Below the pieces are notes generated by a model. The model worked only from the letters and a program-made list of their open reading frames with translations, was not told the DNA's origin and made no database searches. Shown piece after piece: positions 5,306-12,243 of a DNA stretch of 12,243 bases. How positions within the stretch are numbered: the stretch's first letter is position 1; each line of letters begins with the position of its first letter. Origin of the DNA: Crenarchaeota archaeon SCGC AAA471-B05 (GTDB lineage Archaea > Thermoproteota > Thermoprotei > Gearchaeales > Gearchaeaceae); NCBI GenBank assembly GCA_000380705.1, contig AQYM01000031.1, forward strand, positions 112,847-125,089. Direction: 5' to 3'. Both the position numbers and the translations under genes were made by a program.

Positions 5306-7747
5306 TTATTTAGAATGTTTTATCAAATTCTGGATAATTTTTCTTAAAATTGTTAAATATTTTAGAGATGTTTCGTAACTTCTTGAAATCGAATAGATAT
5401 CTATCCCTAAATAATGCTGTGATGGTTGAATAAAACAATCAGCTTCATCAAAATTAACACTTAAACCGTTATAATATGGATAAATTTTCATTTCATTATT
5501 GGATTTCAGGTTTTCAAATAAATAGAAAATTTCCTCAGAAGAACATTCTAAAATAGTATTAGTTATATAATATTCAGGAAAATCTTTGATTATTTTAACA
5601 AGAGATTTATTAGTTTTTGAAATAAAAAAAATAAGATTCAACAAAGCTAATATAGAGTCAGGACCACATATAGGATTTGCTCCAAACCTGTTTTCACAAT
5701 CTATAGTTACACTTTTAGCTTCTAACAAAGATCTACTAAAATCCCTATAATTCAAAGGAAAAATTCTTATTTTAAATCCTATTTTTTCAATGTAATCCAT
5801 TAATGAAGATGGAATGTAAGGAGGAATGTTTATTATGTTAAATCCGTTTTCATAGGCACAAAATATTTGGAGAAGAAAGTTTTGTATCGGGTTTAACAAA
5901 TAACCGTTATTTATTACCGTTGAATAATGAATTAAGTTTTTATCAAATATAAAACCAAAATCTATATTTAAATTTTTAAAATTACTTAAAATATAAGATA
6001 AATTTTCTTCCTCTATTTTTTTATAATTAGAATCAAATATAATATATTTATTTAATTTATAGTTTCTTAATATTAAATTTATAAATTCTTGTAAGAAACA
6101 TCCATTTATATCCAAAGCTAATTTTATATTATCACTAATATAAGAAGGATCAAAAATATTAAGAATTTCTGAAAAATAAATATCGAAGACGGAAGGAAAA
6201 AATGAGATATCTCCTATATTTTTATAATCTAATGTTCTAAAATCTTCTCTCTGTAAAATTTCTTCGAGTTTCTTTTCATGTTTAAGATTTATATTCGCTC
6301 CGTTGTTATCTAATACTTGTATAGTTATAATATCTTCATCTTTAGGATGACTAGAAATGATTACACCCGAATTTGCTTTTAAGCTTCTTGTTATAGCTCT
6401 TGCTATATTTGGTGTAACAGGTCTAGAGTTAATTACATTACAGCCACATGATAATATGCCCGATATTAAGGATTGTTCGACTATTTTGGAATATGAATGA
6501 TTATCCTTTCCTACAAATATGCTACTTCTTAATTGGATAAAAGAAGACAATGCTTTACCTATTTTTGAAGAAAGTTCAGGAGATATTTCTAAATTAGGAA
6601 TAAAACTAGCTAGGCCATTAATAAAAATACGTTTAACGTATTTGGTACCTGTTATGATGTCTGAAGAAACTATTAAGTTATTCTCAATAATTCTGTTTGG
6701 CCATATTTTAACGAAAGATCTTATCTCTACACCTTTACCGATTATTGTATTGTCTCCAATAGTACATCCGTCAAATATTAAGATGCCTCCTTTTAATTTT
6801 ACATTATCTCCCATTATGCTTGAAGATATTATGCACCTTTCCCCAACATAACAAGCTTTCCCTAATATACTGAAAGATATGATGCTACCTTCTTTAATTA
6901 CTGTATCAGAATCAACTATTACATAAGGTCCTACTCTAGCTTTTGGTTGAATTAAAGCAGATGAACTTATAAAATTGGGTCCTTTATATCCTTCTTCCTT
7001 CCTTATTTCTTGCAAATCTAAAGCAATGTTTAACAGATTCCTAGAGTAACCTTCGAGTAACTCTTTATTCGTCTCCAAATATTGTTCCAATGTTCCTATA
7101 TCTCTCCAGTAACCATCAAGTTCTATTGAATAAACAGGTTCATTTTTAGATAAAAGTATTGGTATAAGATCTTTACTAAAGTCAAATTCGATTCCTTTAG
7201 GTATGTATTTAAAAACTTCAGGTTCAATAACGTATATTCCAGCATTTATAATGTTGCTAAAAACTTCTGAAGGAGAAGGTTTTTCTAGAAATTTAATAAC
7301 TCTACCTTCTTCATTTGTTTTAATTATACCAAATTGATAAGGGTTTTTAACCCTTGTTGAAGCAATGGTAAATATGGAACCTTTTTTGGAATGAAAATCT
7401 ATAATTTCTTTTAAATTAAAATCAATTAACAGATCACCGCTTAGTACCAAAGTTCTTTCATTGTAATTACCAACGGCAAAGTTAACACTTCCTGCAGTAC
7501 CCAACGGTCTATCTTCAATAGAATATTTTAGTTCGATTCCCTTGTATTCTGAACCATATGTTGCTATAATTTTATTAGCTTGGTAATGTAAAGTTAAATA
7601 TGCTTCTCTTATATTCATTTTTCTTAAATTTTCTAACGTATAAGTAAGGACAGGAATATTAAGTACTTTAATTAATGGTTTAGGCTTTGTTAAAGTTAAG
7701 GGTCTTAATCTTGTTCCTTCACCCCCTGCTAATATTGTTACAATCAT
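5306..7747 (-). CDS. Mannose-1-phosphate guanylyltransferase-like protein fused to a degenerate phosphohexomutase domain
   Basis: The 813-residue protein has three parts. Residues 1-235 are a sugar-phosphate nucleotidyltransferase: LAGGEGTRLRPLT (6-18), a KPLI motif with K24, PLGTAGS (81-87), the metal Asp in LSGDLLID (102-109), FLEKPSP (153-159) and YWRDIGT (213-219). Its active site looks complete. Residues about 255-370 are imperfect hexapeptide repeats of a left-handed beta-helix. Residues about 400-813 align with alpha-phosphohexomutases but are eroded: TASHNP is replaced by ISSHPKD (464-470), the metal loop DGDADR by FDKNLIH (601-607), and the phosphate loop RPSGTEP by QPSQHYL (774-780). 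This architecture is known in archaea and cyanobacteria as guanylyltransferase/phosphomannomutase fusions. The head probably makes GDP-mannose or a related NDP-sugar for glycosylation; nucleotide and sugar cannot be proven here. Its ATG overlaps the reverse gyrase stop (ATGA). Confidence 0.88.
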   Translation of the reverse strand: MIVTILAGGEGTRLRPLTLTKPKPLIKVLNIPVLTYTLENLRKMNIREAYLTLHYQANKIIATYGSEYKGIELKYSIEDRPLGTAGSVNFAVGNYNERTLVLSGDLLIDFNLKEIIDFHSKKGSIFTIASTRVKNPYQFGIIKTNEEGRVIKFLEKPSPSEVFSNIINAGIYVIEPEVFKYIPKGIEFDFSKDLIPILLSKNEPVYSIELDGYWRDIGTLEQYLETNKELLEGYSRNLLNIALDLQEIRKEEGYKGPNFISSSALIQPKARVGPYVIVDSDTVIKEGSIISFSILGKACYVGERCIISSSIMGDNVKLKGGILIFDGCTIGDNTIIGKGVEIRSFVKIWPNRIIENNLIVSSDIITGTKYVKRIFINGLASFIPNLEISPELSSKIGKALSSFIQLRSSIFVGKDNHSYSKIVEQSLISGILSCGCNVINSRPVTPNIARAITRSLKANSGVIISSHPKDEDIITIQVLDNNGANINLKHEKKLEEILQREDFRTLDYKNIGDISFFPSVFDIYFSEILNIFDPSYISDNIKLALDINGCFLQEFINLILRNYKLNKYIIFDSNYKKIEEENLSYILSNFKNLNIDFGFIFDKNLIHYSTVINNGYLLNPIQNFLLQIFCAYENGFNIINIPPYIPSSLMDYIEKIGFKIRIFPLNYRDFSRSLLEAKSVTIDCENRFGANPICGPDSILALLNLIFFISKTNKSLVKIIKDFPEYYITNTILECSSEEIFYLFENLKSNNEMKIYPYYNGLSVNFDEADCFIQPSQHYLGIDIYSISRSYETSLKYLTILRKIIQNLIKHSK

Positions 7748-10700
7748 AATCTTCGTAGCATATTTAATTCAGATGACTTTATTTTTACATAATATTCATT
7801 AAAGAATTCGGAAATTTTTTCCATAACTCCTTTTTCATTGACTTTACCTTTTTCTATATCATCCATAGCTTCCTCAAATTTTCTAGTAAGTTCCACACTA
7901 GAGAGCCATTCGAATTTTTTATTAATTATACCCATTACCTGGTTAGCCAACTCAGTAGGTATTAAGGATTTTTTCTTCTTCGAAGAGACCACGTAACCAT
8001 GTTCTTTTAATTTATTTATAATTGTAGCATAGGTAGAAGGTCTACCAATATTTTCTTTTTTCATTTCAGCAACAATCTCATCTTCTGTAAACAACTTAGG
8101 CCTAAGAGTGATCAGTCTAATATTTACAACCTCTAAAGTGTCACCTTCGTTAAGGGGAACCAACTTTTCATTGATCTGAATAGGAATAATCATAGCAAAA
8201 CTTTCCTTATCATAATCAATTATGCCTTCAAAACTTTCAATTTTTAACTTAATATTTTTACTAATTTTAAGTTCTTCAAACTCCAATTCCTTTTTAATTA
8301 CTTTTGTAGACCGCATTTGAGAAGCAATGAATGTTTGAAATATTAAATCATAAAGTTTATAGTGTAATTGAGTTAATTGTATTGGTAAATTTAATTGGCC
8401 GGTAGATATTAAATTCTCCAATTCATCCCTATCCAAAGCTCTTGTAGGTCTTATACATTCATGAGCCCCACGAGTATCATAGGAGTGCTTTTCGAATAGG
8501 TGACGAAGACCTTTTTGCTCTAAGTATTGTTGCGCTATTTTGAAACCTAAATCACTAATGTAATGACTATCAGTTCTATGATATGTAATCAACCCTGCCT
8601 CAAAAAGATCTTGGGCTATTTTCATAACCTGCTCAACTGTTATTTTAAACTTATTTGTTGCTTTAATAAGCATATCAGAAGTATTTAGGGGTCTTGGTGG
8701 ATAAATTATTTCTTCTTTTACTTTTATTTTTTTAATCTTAATAAACTTAGTTTTTCTTATTTTTTTCTTTACTTTATTAATGAATTTTTTGTCCCACTCT
8801 TTATTTATTCCAATTATTCTCAGAGTAATATTCTTATTAGTTTTAATAAATAAATTCCTGTGTTTTTCTTCGATATATTGTTCATATCGAGTAATTATCC
8901 AATTTAAAACTGGAGTTTGAACACGACCGGCTCCTAAGGTCTTTTTACCGAGTTTCTTTTGTAAAATTGAACTAATTGAAAAACCTACCCATCTATCGCC
9001 TATTCTTCTTAATATTTGGGCATAAACCCTGTTAGTATTTATTTCCTTTAAATTTTTAATTCCTTCCCGAAAAGCTTTAAACGTGATTTCATGCAATTCC
9101 ATTCTTTTAATGGATTTGTTTTTGGATACCAAAGGCTTCACCATTAAATAAACATCATATGCTATTTTTTCTCCTTCAGAATCAGGATCTGTAGCAATTA
9201 TTATTTCATCTGCTTCTATGGCCAGCTTTCTAATTGCTTCAACCACATTTATAGAATCGAAAATACTTGTTGAACCACATTTAGGACATTTAAGAACTTT
9301 TTTATCTGAAACTTCTTCAAATTCTTTACTTTCTGTGAAACTATAGCCACAATTGCGACATTTTTTTATTGTTGCATATATAGGAACAAACTCTCCGTTA
9401 TCCTTTTTAACTCCATAATAAATTCCATTATGCTCATCATAAGTATATACTAAATCAAAAATATGTCCAAGTGTAGGAACAATATTTAATATATATTCAT
9501 CGGTCACACATTCATAAACAGGTATACCATTAACTAATCTAATAGCAGGTTTACCGAAAAAATATGATATAGTTTTAGCTTTAGTAGGAGATTCAACTAT
9601 TAGTAATGCATTTTTAATCTTTTTAATTTCTCCTTCACCAAAAGTTAATTTTCTTTCTTTTATAGCTTGCCTTTCAAAATTTATTATTTTTATTATTTCT
9701 TCAAATCTATTTTCAAACTCTTCCTTATCAATCCAATTAAAGTCCTCATACCTCCTTTGAATTTGGTAAGCCAAGCCTTCAAAGACTTTTTCATTATCTA
9801 CTAAAAGTATAGATAAGCCTGTAGTTATTCCTCCAAAATACATTCTACTTGTTCTTCCTGATGCTTGAATATAAGTCAAAGAATCTGCAAAAATAAAGTA
9901 TCTTGATCCCTTTTTGTTAATTATAGAAATATGAGCTCTTTCTTCAAGTTTTTTAACAAAACTTTCATTTAGCAAATATCGATTTAATATTTCATATAAT
10001 TTATTTAAATATTCTTGTAAAGGATAAAATGAAGCTATTTTTCTGGTATTAATCAAAACTTTTAATTCCTCAGGAGTATAGTTCTGTATTATTTTCCTTA
10101 TTTTATTAGCAATGTTTATTATTTCTGCTCTAGAACTTTGGTCTTCCAAGATAGGTAAAATTAACGAGGATAACCATAAAATCCTTAAGGGATTATATTT
10201 TATTTCCTCTTCTCCAGCCTTCAATTTAAATTTAGGGACCCCTACAAAAATAGCATATCTTATTATAGCTGGCAAATCTATACCTCTAACCAAAGGACCG
10301 TAAAATATTGCAAATCCTAATAAAACATCTATTTCCCCATTTTTGAATTTATCTATTACTTTCAAATATGATCTCGATGATTCTACTATTTCGCATTTTA
10401 CATTGTTTTCTTTTAATTTTTCATATAGTTTTTTTAAGAAATTTTTCCCTTTATCTATGGGTATAAATATGAGACCTCCTCCTCCTAGCTTTTTAACTAA
10501 CTTTATTGTTTCTGGTATTATTTTTTTGGATTTAATTTTTACATCAAAAACTTTCCTAAATAATTCTAACGAAGAACCAGGCTCAAAGTTTAAAAGATAA
10601 CGTAAAAGTCTTATTCTTGAAGTAAAAACTCGCGTGGTTGCACTGGAAAATATAAGCTGTCCTATTTTATTTTTTGACTTATACTCATTTATATATTCAA

Positions 10701-11505
10701 TTAATCGCCTTTTTTCTTCAGCAACAACATCTTTAACTGGCCTTCTAATTACTTGTTTAACATTCGTTAATATCTGATGATCAAAACCTAATAAATAAAG
10801 AATTATATCGATGCTTTTGGATCTTTTAAGCAAAGCGTCTACATCATCTACAAAAATTACATCAGCTACACCAAGCAATTGATTAGAAAATAATAAATCT
10901 TTATTTTTTAATAGAAAATTAGGAGTAAATATTGCTATTTCAAATTCTCTACTAGACAATTTCTTTTTCAATTTCTTTTTATCTTTTTCATTCGAATGAA
11001 TCATACTTAAATTTAAGTCAAGTTTTTCCGAATATTCACAAAATCGTTCATAAATTTGTTGAACTAATAATTTCGTAGGAACAATGAAAAAGCAATGTCT
11101 TATTTCTTTATCCAATCCTTTATTTGTCTTATACTTCCTATAAAACAAATATAATATATACAATATGCCGAAAGTAGTTTTACCTAAACCTGTAGGGACG
11201 GTTATGGCAAAACTCTCGCCTAAAATGGATTTTATAAACCAGTTTATTTGTGCAGAGTATGGCTTACCTATAATCTTATTACATAATTCCTCAAATTCCT
11301 TTTTATTTTCTTCTATAAACCAAGATTCGTAATACAAAGATTTTTCTGAGAAAAAATCTTTAATTTTTGGCTCAAGTTGGTATGTACTTTGGTTTAATTT
11401 AATACGTTTATTTTCACAATCTTCACAAAGCATTCCACGCTCAAGGTTGATTGAATCAATATCATTATAATCTCCAGGACATAACGATTTATAGATGAGT
11501 CTCAT
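7744..11505 (-). CDS. topR: Reverse gyrase
   Basis: This 1253-residue enzyme introduces positive supercoils using ATP and is diagnostic of hyperthermophiles. The helicase-like half has Walker A VPTGLGKTT (103-111, K109), Walker B VDDVDALLK (219-227), SATTR (288-292) and motif VI QASGRTSR (547-554). The topoisomerase IA half has the TOPRIM start VESPTKAKT (637-645), an internal zinc finger (C716, C719, C740, C743), DPDSEGE (773-779), RVQTP (861-865) and the catalytic Tyr975 in TYHRTDS. The length is typical. The N-terminal zinc finger is incomplete: C9, C27 and C30 are present, but the usual second Cys is absent (CPGDY instead of CPxCG). Start ATG 11505 is preferred over the adjacent TTG 11508; the TATA box suits either. 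Sulfolobales carry two paralogues and I cannot tell which this is. The stop is coupled to the sugar nucleotidyltransferase fusion gene. Confidence 0.97.
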   Translation of the reverse strand: MRLIYKSLCPGDYNDIDSINLERGMLCEDCENKRIKLNQSTYQLEPKIKDFFSEKSLYYESWFIEENKKEFEELCNKIIGKPYSAQINWFIKSILGESFAITVPTGLGKTTFGILYILYLFYRKYKTNKGLDKEIRHCFFIVPTKLLVQQIYERFCEYSEKLDLNLSMIHSNEKDKKKLKKKLSSREFEIAIFTPNFLLKNKDLLFSNQLLGVADVIFVDDVDALLKRSKSIDIILYLLGFDHQILTNVKQVIRRPVKDVVAEEKRRLIEYINEYKSKNKIGQLIFSSATTRVFTSRIRLLRYLLNFEPGSSLELFRKVFDVKIKSKKIIPETIKLVKKLGGGGLIFIPIDKGKNFLKKLYEKLKENNVKCEIVESSRSYLKVIDKFKNGEIDVLLGFAIFYGPLVRGIDLPAIIRYAIFVGVPKFKLKAGEEEIKYNPLRILWLSSLILPILEDQSSRAEIINIANKIRKIIQNYTPEELKVLINTRKIASFYPLQEYLNKLYEILNRYLLNESFVKKLEERAHISIINKKGSRYFIFADSLTYIQASGRTSRMYFGGITTGLSILLVDNEKVFEGLAYQIQRRYEDFNWIDKEEFENRFEEIIKIINFERQAIKERKLTFGEGEIKKIKNALLIVESPTKAKTISYFFGKPAIRLVNGIPVYECVTDEYILNIVPTLGHIFDLVYTYDEHNGIYYGVKKDNGEFVPIYATIKKCRNCGYSFTESKEFEEVSDKKVLKCPKCGSTSIFDSINVVEAIRKLAIEADEIIIATDPDSEGEKIAYDVYLMVKPLVSKNKSIKRMELHEITFKAFREGIKNLKEINTNRVYAQILRRIGDRWVGFSISSILQKKLGKKTLGAGRVQTPVLNWIITRYEQYIEEKHRNLFIKTNKNITLRIIGINKEWDKKFINKVKKKIRKTKFIKIKKIKVKEEIIYPPRPLNTSDMLIKATNKFKITVEQVMKIAQDLFEAGLITYHRTDSHYISDLGFKIAQQYLEQKGLRHLFEKHSYDTRGAHECIRPTRALDRDELENLISTGQLNLPIQLTQLHYKLYDLIFQTFIASQMRSTKVIKKELEFEELKISKNIKLKIESFEGIIDYDKESFAMIIPIQINEKLVPLNEGDTLEVVNIRLITLRPKLFTEDEIVAEMKKENIGRPSTYATIINKLKEHGYVVSSKKKKSLIPTELANQVMGIINKKFEWLSSVELTRKFEEAMDDIEKGKVNEKGVMEKISEFFNEYYVKIKSSELNMLRRL

Positions 11506-11526
11506 CAATATTGATAATTAAAAAAA

Positions 11527-11541
11527 GAGTTTAAATATATT
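11527..11541 (-). promoter_or_regulatory. TATA box of reverse gyrase
   Basis: On the minus strand the sequence reads TATATTTAAACTC, centred about 28 bases before ATG 11505, with AT-rich DNA upstream. This predicts a leaderless mRNA and separates topR from the zinc-ribbon gene even though they run in the same direction 50 bases apart. Confidence 0.55.
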
Positions 11542-11556
11542 ATAATAAAAGAAAAA

Positions 11557-11808
11557 TTACCCTTTAAGACTAGAAAAATCAGTTTTTATATTCCTAAGAA
11601 CCAAATTGGTTGGTATTTTTCTTAAGCTTCTTCTTGACCTATCAATCTTAGCTGAATTTATTTTAATATTTTTTGGGTCAAAATTAAGTTTCTTAAGACA
11701 ACTTGGGCATCTAAACGAATACCTTCTTAAGATTTCTACAGGTGTTATTAATTCTTCTTCATCGCTAAAAAATTTGAAACCGCATGCACCACATTTTATT
11801 AAGTACAT
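11557..11808 (-). CDS. Small zinc-ribbon protein with basic tail
   Basis: The gene encodes 83 residues. The first half is a zinc ribbon with two CxxC knuckles, C6/C9 (KCGACGF) and C34/C37 (FRCPSCLKKL), 24 residues apart. Between them lies an acidic stretch (SDEEEL) and a helix PVEILRRYSF. The second half is basic (IDRSRRSLRKIP) with no recognised domain and would suit nucleic-acid binding. ATG 11808 is the natural start: it precedes the first knuckle by five residues and a TATA-like box lies upstream. The gene sits 50 bases ahead of reverse gyrase, same strand. I do not recognise a named family; a role in transcription or DNA binding is a guess from the ribbon and tail. Confidence 0.8.
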   Translation of the reverse strand: MYLIKCGACGFKFFSDEEELITPVEILRRYSFRCPSCLKKLNFDPKNIKINSAKIDRSRRSLRKIPTNLVLRNIKTDFSSLKG

Positions 11809-11824
11809 AGAAAAGCTTTAATTC

Positions 11825-11838
11825 TAAAATAAAATGCT
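11825..11838 (-). promoter_or_regulatory. Probable TATA box of the zinc-ribbon gene
   Basis: On the minus strand GCATTTTATTTTAG is centred about 23 bases before ATG 11808. It is a weak match to the TATA consensus, placed mainly by spacing. Confidence 0.35.
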
Positions 11839-12023
11839 GTACTAGTATTTCCATTGGAAAAACGTAACATAAAAATTCATTTTTAAATTCATAAATTGAT
11901 AAAATGAAGCTAATAAAATATGTTAATTGTAAATTTTTTCCATCAAACATGAAACAAACATCAAATCAAATTTTAATATAAATTAAAAGTCATTTAAATG
12001 AGACCTTTTCAATCATAACTCTA
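11839..12023. other. AT-rich noncoding stretch upstream of the zinc-ribbon gene
   Basis: No convincing gene on either strand. The only structure seen is a short palindrome TTTCCA-T-TGGAAA at 11849-11861, about 40-50 bases upstream of the zinc-ribbon start. The adjoining bases to the right edge are covered by the decayed frame. Confidence 0.4.
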
Positions 12024-12243
12024 ATGAGAACTCAAGGGCTGAACACTCCTATGGATATTTACTACTCTGTTATAGAATAAGCCAATTTGCTTTACGCTAT
12101 AAATATCAGAAAACCTTCAGCGATTCATTATAATACTTCTTACATGAAAACAGTCAAGAGATTTAGAAAACATCATTTGCTGAAAGGTTGTATATTGTTT
12201 GCTTATATCGCCATGCTGAATTGCTTTTAGTATGAACAATATT
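12024..12243 (+). pseudogene. Decayed protein-coding relic, possibly transposase-derived (runs off right edge)
   Basis: One plus-strand frame reads as plausible protein across the region but is broken by in-frame stops. It opens at ATG 12024 with MRTQGLNTPMDIYYSVIE, hits TAA at 12078-12080, resumes in the same frame with ANLLYAINI, KPSAIHYNTSYMKTVKRFRKH and LLKGCILFAYIAML, then hits TAG at 12228-12230. The stretch after the first stop is 49 codons long, and its basic block followed by a hydrophobic segment looks like real protein. The pattern suggests a degraded insertion-sequence gene, which would fit the mobile-element remnant at the left end, but I cannot name the family. The GC content and codon choice here also look less AT-skewed than the adjoining intergenic DNA. 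It could still be chance coding in noncoding DNA. Confidence 0.4.

Noticed and set aside
6519..6851. Plus-strand open frame of 110 codons
   Set aside because: Antisense to the beta-helix region of the fusion gene with no protein-like motifs.
11606..11821. Plus-strand open frame of 71 codons
   Set aside because: Antisense shadow of the zinc-ribbon gene.
11765..11950. Minus-strand open frame of 61 codons upstream of the zinc-ribbon gene
   Set aside because: It overlaps the start of the zinc-ribbon gene in another frame, is Phe/Leu-rich like AT-rich random sequence, and has no recognisable domain.
12112..12189. Inverted arms AACCTTCAGC and GCTGAAAGGTT as possible hairpin or transposon ends
   Set aside because: The arms differ by one inserted base and lie inside the decayed reading frame; no target duplication was seen.
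1..12243. CRISPR arrays, tRNA and rRNA genes
   Set aside because: No regularly spaced direct repeats and no cloverleaf or rRNA-like GC-rich blocks were seen on reading both strands.

Overview
The window looks like the chromosome of a hyperthermophilic archaeon, most likely of the order Sulfolobales (Thermoproteota). Support for this: a full-length reverse gyrase (a marker of hyperthermophiles), strongly AT-rich DNA with Lys/Ile/Asn-rich proteins, AT-rich TATA-like boxes about 22-30 bases before start codons (mostly leaderless transcripts), and genes packed with 1-20 base overlaps. The genus cannot be fixed from sequence alone.

Layout. (1) 1-222, minus: the start of a small helix-turn-helix regulator that runs off the left edge. 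(2) 223-507: an intergenic stretch holding a right-end/omega-RNA-like hairpin of an IS200/IS605-type element, and the htpX promoter with an inverted repeat over its TATA box. (3) 508-1715, plus: an HtpX-type membrane zinc protease translationally coupled (TGATG) to a 104-residue protein with the sequence plan of ubiquitin. (4) 1736-3034, plus: a COG1313-like radical SAM protein with its own TATA box inside the end of the preceding gene. (5) 5106-3031, minus: a three-gene overlapping operon encoding a SET-domain methyltransferase, a macrodomain protein and a zinc alcohol dehydrogenase. It meets the radical SAM gene tail to tail in one shared CTAG. (6) 11505-5306, minus: reverse gyrase coupled (ATGA) to an 813-residue sugar-nucleotide fusion protein, a mannose-1-phosphate guanylyltransferase-like head on a degenerate phosphohexomutase tail. 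A small zinc-ribbon gene (11808-11557) lies just upstream. (7) 11809-12243: no intact gene. The right half holds a decayed reading frame, perhaps a transposase relic, that runs off the right edge.

How the genes may work together. HtpX and the ubiquitin-like protein suggest a membrane protein quality-control pair. The SET and macrodomain proteins suggest protein modification (lysine methylation and ADP-ribose recognition or removal) linked by co-expression to an NAD-type dehydrogenase. Reverse gyrase and the zinc-ribbon protein belong to DNA topology, while the fused nucleotidyltransferase belongs to GDP-sugar supply for glycosylation. Its mutase half has lost nearly all catalytic motifs and looks like a pseudo-enzyme. 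The two ends of the window carry mobile-element debris and the middle is ordinary chromosomal gene content.
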